A DNA stretch of 22,217 nt from Hippea sp964442345 (GTDB lineage: Bacteria > Campylobacterota_A > Desulfurellia > Desulfurellales > Hippeaceae), in contig CAYTZD010000022.1 in the NCBI GenBank assembly GCA_964442345.1, forward strand, positions 1 through 22,217. The letters run 5' to 3'. The notes under the pieces were generated by a model. That model was not told the DNA's origin, did not search any database, and saw only the letters and a program-made list of their open reading frames with translations. Below are positions 14,715-22,217 of the stretch, piece by piece. The first letter of the stretch is position 1. Each line of letters starts with the position of its first letter. Position numbers and translations under genes: made by a program.

Positions 14715-15988
14715 GAACTGTAATAAGAAACGCTTATGTGATAGCACCTACAAGCAATTTTGAAGGTTTTGCAGATATATCTATCGTTGATGGAAAGATT
14801 GAATCCGTTGGCGATGTTGTTGGCGTATCGATTGACGAAGAGATTGATGCAACTGGTTTAATTGCTGCACCAGGTTTTGTTGACATACATGCACATCTAA
14901 GAGACCCAGGCCAAACGCACAAAGAGACCATAGAGACAGGCCTTAAAGCAGCCAATAAAGGTGGATTTACAACCGTCTGTTGCATGCCTAATACAACGCC
15001 GACTATAGATAATGTTCAAACTGTTGAATACATAAAAAGAAAAGCAGAAAAATTAGACATTTGCGATCTATATCCGATAGGAACAATTACAAAAGGCGAG
15101 AAAGGCGAAGAATTAAGCGATATGATAAGCTTAAAAGAAGCAGGTTGCGTTGCATTTTCAGACGACGGCAGGCCTGTTATGAATGCTGAAATTTTAAGAA
15201 AAGCTTTAATATACGCTGAAGACTTAGATGTTGTGCTTACGCTTCATGAAGAAGACTTAAACATCTCTGGTGATGGTGTAGTAAACGACGGCAAAATTGC
15301 CTTTGAACTTGGTTTAAAAGGCATACCCAATGTATCTGAATCTTCCATAATTGCAAGGGATGTTGAGATAGCAAAAAGCACAAACGCACGAATGCATATA
15401 TGCCATGTAAGCACAAGGGAATCTGTTGAAGTTCTAAAAAAAGCAAAACTCGATTCGTCAAATATCACATTTGAAGTAACACCACACCATCTCTCCCTTA
15501 CCGATGAAGAGATAAAGGATTATAACACATTTGCTAAAGTTAACCCACCGTTAAGGTCTATTGAAGATGTTGAAGCCATACATACAGCAATAGCATCTGG
15601 GCTTGTTGATGCCATCGCAACAGATCACGCACCGCACGATGAAGATTCAAAGCGATGCACCATGCAGAACGCAGCATTCGGCATAAGTGGATTTGAAACA
15701 GCTTTTGCAGTTGTAAACACATATCTCGTTGAGAAGGGTATAATCTCTTTGGCTGATGCCATTGCTTTGATGAGTTCAAAGCCAGCAAAACTGTTTAAAT
15801 TAGACGCTGGAACGCTTGAAGAAGGCAAAAACGCCAATATTGTTTTAATTGATAAAAACATAGAATGGACTGTTGATAGATTTAAATTTATTTCAAAAGG
15901 CAAAAACACACCATTTCACGGCAAAAAATTAAAAGGGAAGGTTGTAAAAACATTCTACAAAGGAAAAGTTGTATATAAGGGAGACTAA
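14711..15988 (+). CDS. pyrC: Dihydroorotase, class I (PyrC)
   Basis: Third step of pyrimidine synthesis: reversibly cyclises carbamoyl aspartate to dihydroorotate. It has 425 residues and an amidohydrolase TIM barrel. Metal and substrate residues are present: His60-x-His62 with Arg64 (DIHAHLRDPG), Asp151 (FSDDGRP), HICHVST and Asp305 in TDHAPH. All metal ligands are intact, so this is an active enzyme and not one of the inactive PyrC-like paralogues. As in the Aquifex/Bacillus class, Asp151 takes the place of the carbamylated lysine of class II. The ATG overlaps the gatB stop by four bases, with a GGGGGAG site upstream. Confidence 0.96.
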   Translation: MRTVIRNAYVIAPTSNFEGFADISIVDGKIESVGDVVGVSIDEEIDATGLIAAPGFVDIHAHLRDPGQTHKETIETGLKAANKGGFTTVCCMPNTTPTIDNVQTVEYIKRKAEKLDICDLYPIGTITKGEKGEELSDMISLKEAGCVAFSDDGRPVMNAEILRKALIYAEDLDVVLTLHEEDLNISGDGVVNDGKIAFELGLKGIPNVSESSIIARDVEIAKSTNARMHICHVSTRESVEVLKKAKLDSSNITFEVTPHHLSLTDEEIKDYNTFAKVNPPLRSIEDVEAIHTAIASGLVDAIATDHAPHDEDSKRCTMQNAAFGISGFETAFAVVNTYLVEKGIISLADAIALMSSKPAKLFKLDAGTLEEGKNANIVLIDKNIEWTVDRFKFISKGKNTPFHGKKLKGKVVKTFYKGKVVYKGD

Positions 15989-15989
15989 A

Positions 15990-16820
15990 ATGGGCTTGTT
16001 CAGAAGAAAAAAGAAAAAGAAGGAAGATAAAAGGTGGGTTCAGTGTAAAAAATGTAATCAAACATTCTATACAGAAGAGCTTGAAAAGAATTATTGGATC
16101 TGTCCAAACTGTGGCAACTATTTTAGGATTTCTGCAAAAAACAGGATAAAGATAACAGCAGACGAAGGCACATTTAAGGAGTTTGACACAAGGATAACGA
16201 CAAAAGACCCATTGAATTTTGTTGACCTTAAGCCTTATAAAGATAGACTAAAAGAAGCTATAGAAAAAAGTGGACAGAAAGAAGCAGTTATAAACGGTGT
16301 ATGCACAATCGACGGCGAGCCGTGTGTTTTAAGTGTCATGGACTTTTCGTTTCTTGGTGGTTCTATGGGATATGCAACGGGTGAAAAAATCATAAGGGCG
16401 ATAGAGAAGGCGATAAAGCTAAAGATAGGGCTTGTCATTATCAGTGCATCTGGCGGTGCAAGGATGCAGGAAGGCATCTTATCCCTAATGCAGATGGAAA
16501 GAACAGCAGCAGCATTAAGCCTTTTGGGTAAACAGGGTTTGCCTTACATATCCGTTTTGACAGATCCAACAACGGGTGGCGTTGCTGCAAGTTTTGCTAT
16601 GCTTGGCGATGTGATAATAGCAGAACCAAATGCATTGATAGGTTTTGCAGGCCCACGCGTTATTGAACAGACAATAGGACACGGTCTGCCTGAAGGATTC
16701 CAAAGGTCTGAATTTTTACTTGAAAAGGGATTTGTGGATATAGTTGTAGAAAGAAAAGAGATTCCCAAATATATAGGCAAGTTTTTAAGGTATTTTTCAA
16801 ACAATGTGAAAAAGAGATAA
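15990..16820 (+). CDS. accD: Acetyl-CoA carboxylase, carboxyltransferase subunit beta
   Basis: Beta subunit of the carboxyltransferase that, with AccA, moves CO2 from biotin to acetyl-CoA to form malonyl-CoA for fatty acid synthesis. It has 276 residues. A very basic N-terminus leads into a four-cysteine zinc ribbon (Cys19, Cys22, Cys38, Cys41), which in E. coli binds nucleic acid. The crotonase-like core has MDFSFLGGSMG, SASGGARMQEG, DPTTGGVAASFAMLGD and GFAGPRVIEQT. The start is the ATG at 15990, which has AAGGGAG upstream; a TTG at 15969 lies in pyrC. accA is not in the window. The gene is followed without a gap by the small Cys-rich protein. Confidence 0.97.
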   Translation: MGLFRRKKKKKEDKRWVQCKKCNQTFYTEELEKNYWICPNCGNYFRISAKNRIKITADEGTFKEFDTRITTKDPLNFVDLKPYKDRLKEAIEKSGQKEAVINGVCTIDGEPCVLSVMDFSFLGGSMGYATGEKIIRAIEKAIKLKIGLVIISASGGARMQEGILSLMQMERTAAALSLLGKQGLPYISVLTDPTTGGVAASFAMLGDVIIAEPNALIGFAGPRVIEQTIGHGLPEGFQRSEFLLEKGFVDIVVERKEIPKYIGKFLRYFSNNVKKR

Positions 16821-17171
16821 ATGGATGAATACGACGAGCTGTCTATCTACAAAATAAGACAGACGCCAGAAGTAAAAGAGATAGAAGTATTTAAGAAGTT
16901 TCAAGGCAAGCAAAGCAGCAACCAGGAAAAGCAAAAGAGAAAAAAGAAAAGGGATAGCTTCAAGGAAGAGTTTTTAAAGCGCTTCAATCTTGATGAAGAG
17001 AGATTTTCGATTAATTTAATAAAACGGGAAGGCAAGTGGATGATTGAGATATGCCACAAAAGAAGTGGCAGGTGCGTTTATCAAGATTATGAGACAGTCT
17101 GCAGCATACTTAACAGAGCCTGCAGGCTACCTGATAACCTTGTAGGATATAACATCAACCTAAAGGCTTAA
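16821..17171 (+). CDS. Unrecognised 116-residue protein, basic with four cysteines
   Basis: I do not recognise a family. The first 60 residues are highly charged and include a lysine/arginine-rich stretch (about 36-45), probably disordered. The last 55 residues look like a small folded domain with alternating beta-like segments (SINLIKREGKWMIEIC) and a helix (about 90-101). Cys78, Cys85, Cys94 and Cys101 form a symmetric C-x6-C-x8-C-x6-C pattern that could bind metal or form two disulfides. No signal peptide or membrane span is seen. The ATG follows the accD stop codon directly and has only a weak AAGAGA site, so translation may depend on accD. The next gene starts two bases after its stop. 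Codon use matches its neighbours, so it is likely a real gene. Confidence 0.75.
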   Translation: MDEYDELSIYKIRQTPEVKEIEVFKKFQGKQSSNQEKQKRKKKRDSFKEEFLKRFNLDEERFSINLIKREGKWMIEICHKRSGRCVYQDYETVCSILNRACRLPDNLVGYNINLKA

Positions 17172-17173
17172 AA

Positions 17174-18154
17174 ATGGAGAAGGTTTTAATAACAAGAAGA
17201 ATACCAGAAAACGGTATAAATATATTAAAGTCAAGATTTGAAGTTATACTAAATGAAGAAAACAGAAACCTAACATACGAAGAGATAAAAGCATTAAGTA
17301 AAGATGTTTTTGGCATAGTAAGTATGGTATCGGACAAGATAGACAAAGGAATTATAGAAAATGCAAAGAACTTAAAAATCATAGCCAATTATGGCGTTGG
17401 GATAAACAATGTTGATATAGAAGCCGCTACCGAAAACGGCATTCTATTTACAAATACGCCTGATGTTCTAACTCAAGCAACGGCAGAACTTGGTTTTGCG
17501 CTTATCATCTCATTGGCAAGGAATATAACAGCTGCCGATAGATTTGTAAGAGAAGGAAAATTTGTCGGTTTTGACCCTGTGTTATTCTTAGGTAAAGAAT
17601 TATACAAAAAAACAATCGGAATTATAGGAATGGGAAGGATTGGATCTCAAATAGCAAGAATGTCTCGTTTTGGATTTAATATGAGAGTCATTTACTACAA
17701 CAGAAACAAAAATCCATACGATAAGCTTGTTGATGCAGAAAGGGTAGAATTAAAGCAGCTATTAAAAGAAAGCGATATAATTGTTGTATCCGCTCCGTTA
17801 AACGAAAAAAGCAGATATATGCTATCGTATGATGAGTTTGAATTAATGAAAAGCGATGCAATCTTTATAAACATCGGCAGAGGAGAGATAGTAAACACAG
17901 ACGCTTTAATAAAAAAAGCACAAGATAGTCCAAACTTTAAGGTTGGTCTTGATGTGTATGAAAACGAGCCAAACTTCGATAAAAGGCTTTTAAATCTCAA
18001 AAACTGCATACTGCTTCCGCATATAGGATCTGCCACCTTTGAAGCTCGAGAGAAAATGGCAAAAATAGTTGCAGAAAACATAGTCAAAGTGTATGAAGGT
18101 AAGTGTCCCGACTTTGCAATTAACGGAGGTCATCTATGCAATGCAAACGATTGA
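17174..18154 (+). CDS. D-2-hydroxyacid dehydrogenase, glyoxylate/hydroxypyruvate reductase (GyaR)-like
   Basis: Cytosolic NAD(P)-dependent dehydrogenase of 326 residues. The Rossmann motif GIIGMGRIG (149-157) and the catalytic trio Arg236 (NIGRGE), Glu265 (DVYENEP) and His283 (LLPHIGSA) are in place. The N-terminal TRRIPENGINIL and the final segments resemble archaeal and bacterial glyoxylate reductases. After the second beta strand come YYNRNK and no acidic residue, which favours NADP(H) over NAD(H). It lacks the ACT/regulatory domain of full-length SerA, so phosphoglycerate dehydrogenase is a less likely role. It begins two bases after the previous stop and overlaps the acylphosphatase gene by 19 bases. 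The physiological substrate is not proven. Confidence 0.88.
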   Translation: MEKVLITRRIPENGINILKSRFEVILNEENRNLTYEEIKALSKDVFGIVSMVSDKIDKGIIENAKNLKIIANYGVGINNVDIEAATENGILFTNTPDVLTQATAELGFALIISLARNITAADRFVREGKFVGFDPVLFLGKELYKKTIGIIGMGRIGSQIARMSRFGFNMRVIYYNRNKNPYDKLVDAERVELKQLLKESDIIVVSAPLNEKSRYMLSYDEFELMKSDAIFINIGRGEIVNTDALIKKAQDSPNFKVGLDVYENEPNFDKRLLNLKNCILLPHIGSATFEAREKMAKIVAENIVKVYEGKCPDFAINGGHLCNAND

Positions 18155-18405
18155 GAATAACAGGCGTCGTTCAGGGTGTTGGATACAGAGCATGGGCAAA
18201 AAGACTTGCCGATATGCTTAATGTGAAGGGATATGTTAGAAATATGCCTGATGGCAGTGTTGAGATGGTCGTTTGCGCTGATGATAAAATAGTAAATGTT
18301 ATGATAAACGCAGCAAAGAAGGGTCCTGCTGCAAGTGTGGTAAAAAATGTTGAAGTATTTGATACAGACTTCCAACCTAAAGAGGGGTTTGAAATATGGA
18401 TGTAA
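18136..18405 (+). CDS. acyP: Acylphosphatase
   Basis: Small cytosolic enzyme of 89 residues that hydrolyses carboxyl-phosphate bonds of acyl phosphates. The family signature GVVQGVGYRAW with catalytic Arg18, and GYVRNMPDGSVE with catalytic Asn36, are both present and the length is typical. The ATG has a strong CGGAGGT site and lies within the last codons of the dehydrogenase gene (19-base overlap). Its own last 10 bases overlap the TPR gene. No link to its neighbours beyond co-transcription is obvious. Confidence 0.96.
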   Translation: MQCKRLRITGVVQGVGYRAWAKRLADMLNVKGYVRNMPDGSVEMVVCADDKIVNVMINAAKKGPAASVVKNVEVFDTDFQPKEGFEIWM

Positions 18406-18950
18406 ACAAAAAGAAAACAGAAGAACTGTTGCAATACGGCATAGAAAGTTTCTTAAAAAACAGATTTGACAAGGCAGAGATGTTTTTCTCTTTGGTTTTA
18501 TCAAAAGAACCAAAAAATAGAATAGCAAGATTTGGCATTGTTTGTATAGATGCCATAGAAGATGGGATGATTGAAGCAAAGGATATGTTCAGCGTCTTTG
18601 TATTCTCATCAGAAGAGCAGCAAAAAGCCATAGAAGAATTATTCGAAAAGTATCAAGATGGATCTTTTTATGTTGATGGTGATATGAATTACCTTTACGA
18701 TCTATTGTCGCTTTACAATGTCAAGGCAACAAACATAGGCGAAGACCTTTACCTTTCAAAGGTCGAACCAGACAGAAACAGAGGCATCAACACCAATATG
18801 CTACTTGGCAAGGTATATGAGAAGATGGGTGACTATTCAAAAGCTATCGACTATTTGGCAAAGGCTGTAAAGATGAAACCGTTTGACGAAAACCTAAGAA
18901 AAGAGCTATTCAACATAGTCGGTAAAAAGAAAAATAGTGATGAGAAGTGA
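18396..18950 (+). CDS. TPR-repeat protein of unknown function
   Basis: Soluble protein of 184 residues made mostly of helices. An N-terminal helix pair (about 8-45: ELLQYGIESFLKNRFDKAEM) and a clear C-terminal TPR unit (about 132-165: MLLGKVYEKMGDYSKAIDYL, then AKAVKMKPF) are recognisable; the middle is less regular. There is no signal peptide or membrane span. TPR proteins mediate protein-protein contacts, and the partner here is unknown. The gene overlaps acyP by 10 bases and kdsD by 11, so it is embedded in the operon and translated with its neighbours. An AGAGGGG ribosome site precedes the ATG. A link to envelope synthesis is suggested only by position. Confidence 0.8.
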   Translation: MDVNKKKTEELLQYGIESFLKNRFDKAEMFFSLVLSKEPKNRIARFGIVCIDAIEDGMIEAKDMFSVFVFSSEEQQKAIEELFEKYQDGSFYVDGDMNYLYDLLSLYNVKATNIGEDLYLSKVEPDRNRGINTNMLLGKVYEKMGDYSKAIDYLAKAVKMKPFDENLRKELFNIVGKKKNSDEK

Positions 18951-19911
18951 GATCCTTAAGGCTATAGAAGAAGCGGTAAAGATAGAGAAAGACAGCATTG
19001 ATAAATTAATCAAAAAGATAGATGATTCTTTTGTTAAGGCAGTTGAGATAATAGATAACTGCAAGGGTAGGGTAATCTTCAGTGGCATGGGTAAATCTGG
19101 CCTTGTAGCCAAAAAGATATCGTCAACATTTTCAAGCATAGGCATAGCTTCAATATTTGTTCATCCATCAGAAGCAGCACACGGCGACTTAGGTGCAATA
19201 AGAAGGGAAGATGTTGCCATTCTTCTTTCAAATTCAGGCACAACACCTGAGATTCTCTTTCTTCTGCCTATACTTAAACGCTTCGGCATACCAATCATCT
19301 CCATAGTGGGCAATACAAATTCAGAGCTTGCCAAAAGAAGCGATGTCGTGCTTGATGCATCGGTTGAAAAGGAAGCAACGCCAGTTAGCCTTGTTCCCAC
19401 ATCATCAACGACTGTCGCACTTGTTATAGGCGATGCTTTAGCAGCAGGGCTTATCGTAAAAAGGGATTTCAAAGAAGAAGATTTTGCCTTCTTCCATCCT
19501 GGTGGTTCTATTGGCAAAAAACTGCTTGTCAAGGTTGAAGATTTGATGCATACAGGAGATGAGATACCGAAGGTTAAAGAAGATTATGATTTTAGTTCGC
19601 TTGTCTATGAGATATCGTCAAAAAGATTAGGTATGACGGTTGTTTTGGATAAGAATGATAACCTAAGCGGTGTTATAACAGACGGTGATTTAAGAAGAGC
19701 AATAGAAAGATACAGTAATGAACTTTTCAAAATAAAGGCAAAGGATATAGCTACAAAAAATCCAAAGGTAATAGATAGATATTCGCTTGCTGCAAAGGCG
19801 GCAAATATTATGGAGAAGTATTCTATAACCAGTCTTGTCGTTGTAGATGAGAATGGCAAAGTGGAAGGTGTGATTCACTTGCACGATATACTCAAAGCAG
19901 GGGTTTTATAA
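18940..19911 (+). CDS. kdsD: D-arabinose-5-phosphate isomerase (KdsD/KpsF)
   Basis: Converts ribulose 5-phosphate to arabinose 5-phosphate, the sugar used by KdsA. It has about 323 residues. The SIS domain (1-200) shows FSGMGKSG (47-54), the VHPSEAAHGDLGAI segment, SNSGTTPEI and the PTSSTTVALVIGDALA and FHPGGSIGKKL stretches. Two CBS domains follow (about 205-260 and 270-323), as in E. coli KdsD, and probably respond to nucleotides. The start is either ATG 18940 or the adjacent GTG 18937; both have a weak ribosome site and lie inside the TPR gene. The stop shares its last A with the ATG of kdsC (TAATG), so kdsD and kdsC are coupled. Confidence 0.96.
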   Translation: MRSEILKAIEEAVKIEKDSIDKLIKKIDDSFVKAVEIIDNCKGRVIFSGMGKSGLVAKKISSTFSSIGIASIFVHPSEAAHGDLGAIRREDVAILLSNSGTTPEILFLLPILKRFGIPIISIVGNTNSELAKRSDVVLDASVEKEATPVSLVPTSSTTVALVIGDALAAGLIVKRDFKEEDFAFFHPGGSIGKKLLVKVEDLMHTGDEIPKVKEDYDFSSLVYEISSKRLGMTVVLDKNDNLSGVITDGDLRRAIERYSNELFKIKAKDIATKNPKVIDRYSLAAKAANIMEKYSITSLVVVDENGKVEGVIHLHDILKAGVL

Positions 19912-20432
19912 TGGATATAAAGCTTATTATTATGGATGTTGATGGTGTTCTTACAGACGGTAGGATTATTTTAGACGATAACGGCACAGAATATAAGTTT
20001 TTCGATGTAAAAGATGGCCATATTTTTCACATAGTAAAGGAATTTGGCATAAAGCTTGCCTTTTTAAGCGGCAGATACTCCAAAGTAACCCAAATAAGGG
20101 CAAAACAGTTAGAAGTTGACGACTGTTTTCAAAATCAACACAACAAATTAGATGCATTCAAAAAACTCAAAAACAAGTATGAATTATCAAACGACGAGAT
20201 TGCATACATAGGCGACGATGTAATTGATATTCCACCAATGATAATGGCGGGTTTTTCTGCCTGTCCGTCAGATGCTCACGAAGAAGTAAAAAAGGTTAGC
20301 GACTATATATCTAAATACAAAGGCGGAAAAGGAGCCGTAAGAGACATCATCGAATACATAATGAAACAGCAAGGCTTGTGGGACAAAATGATGGAGAAAT
20401 ACCTACTTTTAGACAGATATGATATCGTTTAA
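19911..20432 (+). CDS. kdsC: 3-deoxy-D-manno-octulosonate 8-phosphate phosphatase
   Basis: HAD-family phosphatase of 173 residues that removes phosphate from KDO 8-phosphate to yield free KDO. The nucleophile and acid/base aspartates are Asp9 and Asp11 in MDVDGVLTDG. Motif II is LSGR and motif III/IV is YIGDDVIDIP. The GGKGAVRD segment near the C-terminus is the tail that enters the active site of the neighbouring subunit in the tetramer. There is no cap domain, as expected. It begins in the kdsD stop codon and overlaps lptC by 14 bases. Confidence 0.96.
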   Translation: MDIKLIIMDVDGVLTDGRIILDDNGTEYKFFDVKDGHIFHIVKEFGIKLAFLSGRYSKVTQIRAKQLEVDDCFQNQHNKLDAFKKLKNKYELSNDEIAYIGDDVIDIPPMIMAGFSACPSDAHEEVKKVSDYISKYKGGKGAVRDIIEYIMKQQGLWDKMMEKYLLLDRYDIV

Positions 20433-20955
20433 GAAACTCACGCTTCTTTTTGGGTATTTTGCCTTTTTTTTATTTTTTGGCATTTTGATTTTTCTATTTG
20501 TAGGGTTTGTTCAGCGTGAGATTACGCCACAGCAAAAGGTGAAGTTTGAAGTCAAAGAGAAGGCAAAGGGCGTCGATTTATGGAAGATAGCAGCAAAGAA
20601 GAGATATCACCTTATAGCGGATAATATGATTAAAAGAAAGAACGGCGTCGTTGAATTGCACAAACCAAAATTATGGATAATAGAAAAAGGCAAACCTGAT
20701 ATTTATATAAAGTCTGACAAGGCTTATATCTATCCTGACAATAATGTTTTAGCAGAAGGCAATGTTTATCTAAAAAAGGAAGATTTAAATATAAAAGGCT
20801 TTGATGCGTTTTACAATAGCAAAGCTTCAACCATATCAAGCAAAAAACCATTTAGCGGATTTGATAGAAAATCAAAGTTTAAGGGTAAGTCGTTTGTTTT
20901 TCTGGTTAAGAGAAATATTTTAAAAGCAAAGAAGGTGGAGATATGGCTAAAGTAA
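20419..20955 (+). CDS. lptC: LPS export protein LptC-like
   Basis: Single-span inner-membrane protein of 178 residues. A membrane segment (about 8-31, very rich in Phe and Leu) is followed by a periplasmic beta-rich domain with the LptC/OstA-type alternating pattern, such as LWIIEKGKPDIYIKSDKAYI and VLAEGNVYLKKEDLNIKG. In the Lpt machine this protein takes LPS from LptB2FG and hands it to LptA. Sequence conservation in this family is low; the call rests on fold pattern, size and position after kdsD-kdsC, which is a classical arrangement. The usual next genes lptA and lptB are replaced by aroA. The ATG lies within kdsC and has no strong ribosome site. Confidence 0.85.
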   Translation: MISFKKLTLLFGYFAFFLFFGILIFLFVGFVQREITPQQKVKFEVKEKAKGVDLWKIAAKKRYHLIADNMIKRKNGVVELHKPKLWIIEKGKPDIYIKSDKAYIYPDNNVLAEGNVYLKKEDLNIKGFDAFYNSKASTISSKKPFSGFDRKSKFKGKSFVFLVKRNILKAKKVEIWLK

Positions 20956-22214
20956 AACAGATAAGACCAGCTTCGGATAAATCAATATCTCATAGGTCTA
21001 TCATATTTTCGTCAATATCAAAAGGAAAGGTTAAGATAAGCAATCTACTTTTTTCAGATGATACACTAAGAACGATAAAAGCTATGCAATCGATGGGTGT
21101 TGAGATAGAGACATCTTCAAGGTATGTTATAGTAAAAGGATCTGGAAAATACAGCTTAAAAGAACCCGATAATGTTATAGATATGGGCAATTCTGGCACT
21201 TCTGCAAGATTAATTAGTGGGATTTTAGCCGCTCAAAACTTTTTCAGCGTCATAACGGGTGATAACTCGTTGAGAAAAAGGCCTATGGGAAGGGTGATAA
21301 AGCCACTATCTCAGATGGGTGCAACGATAATTGCACGAAACAACAACCTTTTACCAATGGCTATAAAAGGCATAAATCCGACAAAGGGTATTATCTATAA
21401 AAGCCCTGTCGCATCTGCTCAAGTTAAATCTTCAATCCTGCTTGCAGGTCTATACTCACAGGATACAGTTAAGATTGAAGAACCATATAAATCACGCGAC
21501 CATTCAGAGAATATGCTTAAGGCGTTTGGCGTTGATGTTATTGTCGATAAAACCACTGTAGAACTCGGCAAAAACAGGGAACTTATCGGTGATATAAACA
21601 TAAATGTTCCTGCTGACATATCATCGGCTGCATTCTTTATGGTTTATGCAGCATTAAAGCAGAATGCAGAGATACTTTTAAGTGATGTTGTTTTAAATCC
21701 AACAAGAAGTGGCATACTGCGTGTTTTTGATATGGCTGGTGTGGATTATGAAATCATAAACGAAAGGGTCGAAAATTTTGAAGTAGTTGGCGATATACTT
21801 GTTAGATACACAAAAGAACTGTCTCCTTTTACCATTGAAGGCGAACTTATACCAACACTGATTGATGAGATACCTATACTTTCAATCCTTGCAATATTCT
21901 GCGACGGCACAAGCTATATAAGAGATGCAAGCGAACTAAGAAAGAAAGAAAGCGATAGAATTGCTGCTATTTGCACAAATCTAAGAAGGGTAGGCGTTGA
22001 AGTTGAAGAATTCGAAGACGGATTTGCAGTAAAAGGCAACAGAAATATTCAACTAAAGCCTGCTGTCATTGAAACGCACTTTGACCATAGAATAGCGATG
22101 AGTTTTACAATCCTAAAGGCAGTAAGCGGCGCTGATATAAGCATATCAGAAACACGGTCTATCTCTGTCAGCTATCCAAACTTTCTGGATCATTTAAGCT
22201 ATGTAAGTTTGTGA
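20943..22214 (+). CDS. aroA: 5-enolpyruvylshikimate-3-phosphate synthase
   Basis: Sixth step of the shikimate pathway: joins PEP and shikimate 3-phosphate to make EPSP. It has 423 residues. The key stretches are SDKSISHR (Lys13), MGNSGTSARL, SLRKRPMGRVIKPL, SPVASAQVKSSILLAGL, the LIDEIPILSILA aspartate/glutamate site and THFDHRIAMSF. The N-terminus before DKSISHR is about ten residues shorter than in E. coli, and an in-frame stop upstream leaves no other start. Similar short N-termini are known from Campylobacter-like enzymes. The NSGT segment keeps the glycine that corresponds to Gly96 of E. coli AroA. An AAGGTGGAG site precedes the ATG, which overlaps lptC by 13 bases. It ends three bases before the window edge. 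Confidence 0.96.
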   Translation: MAKVKQIRPASDKSISHRSIIFSSISKGKVKISNLLFSDDTLRTIKAMQSMGVEIETSSRYVIVKGSGKYSLKEPDNVIDMGNSGTSARLISGILAAQNFFSVITGDNSLRKRPMGRVIKPLSQMGATIIARNNNLLPMAIKGINPTKGIIYKSPVASAQVKSSILLAGLYSQDTVKIEEPYKSRDHSENMLKAFGVDVIVDKTTVELGKNRELIGDININVPADISSAAFFMVYAALKQNAEILLSDVVLNPTRSGILRVFDMAGVDYEIINERVENFEVVGDILVRYTKELSPFTIEGELIPTLIDEIPILSILAIFCDGTSYIRDASELRKKESDRIAAICTNLRRVGVEVEEFEDGFAVKGNRNIQLKPAVIETHFDHRIAMSFTILKAVSGADISISETRSISVSYPNFLDHLSYVSL

Positions 22215-22217
22215 AAA

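Noticed and set aside
17174..18154. Phosphoglycerate dehydrogenase (serA)
   Set aside because: The protein lacks the C-terminal regulatory domain and has an NRNK segment instead of the usual acidic NAD-binding residue; it looks closer to glyoxylate reductase.
18130..18579. 149-codon open frame on the minus strand
   Set aside because: Antisense to acyP and the TPR gene, both of which have good starts and family matches.

Overview
The window is a gene-dense, AT-rich bacterial chromosome segment with no visible mobile DNA. The organism is Gram-negative: it carries KDO synthesis genes (kdsA, kdsD, kdsC) and LPS export genes (an LptF/LptG permease, lptC). The non-discriminating type of aspartyl-tRNA synthetase, the metal-dependent (Cys11) KDO8P synthase, the short-N-terminus EPSP synthase beginning near DKSISHR, and heavy AGA/AGG/ATA codon use suggest a Desulfurella/Hippea-like or other Campylobacterota-related (possibly thermophilic) lineage. 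That placement is an inference from gene style, not a database match.

Layout. (1) Bases 1-174 hold no gene but contain three perfectly phased 11-bp tandem repeats (35-67) and a likely promoter (119-145) for a tRNA-Val(CAC) gene on the plus strand (175-249). (2) Bases 256-5629 are a leftward block: HD-domain protein, efp, a fosmidomycin-resistance-like MFS transporter, hisS, aspS. The first three genes are tightly packed. hisS-aspS has its own good promoter in a 99-bp gap. aspS ends 6 bases from the tRNA, in convergent orientation. (3) Bases 5630-5760 are a divergent intergenic region. (4) From 5761 to the right edge, 18 genes run on the plus strand with gaps of at most 22 bp and mostly overlapping ends: radA, kdsA, lptF/G, a PPDK/PEP-synthase regulator, two small membrane-anchored helical proteins, an AI-2E-family permease, purM, purN, gatB, pyrC, accD, an unrecognised Cys-rich small protein, a GyaR-like 2-hydroxyacid dehydrogenase, acylphosphatase, a TPR protein, kdsD, kdsC, lptC and aroA.

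How they fit together. The plus-strand superoperon mixes envelope synthesis with nucleotide (purM, purN, pyrC), fatty-acid (accD) and aromatic (aroA) biosynthesis, and with tRNA-dependent amidation (gatB). KDO8P synthesis is complete in the window apart from the general pathway: arabinose-5-P isomerase, KDO8P synthase and KDO8P phosphatase are all present, split into two blocks about 11 kb apart. The aspS gene encodes His36 and Gly88 at the two positions that distinguish non-discriminating from E. coli-type AspRS. With gatB, this predicts that Asn-tRNA(Asn) is made by transamidation.

Nothing here is a dramatic new system. The most interesting unexplained items are the 11-bp phased repeats near the left edge, the possibly leaderless radA and kdsA messages, the 116-residue protein with a symmetric C-x6-C-x8-C-x6-C pattern, and the two small coiled-coil membrane proteins in front of the AI-2E permease.
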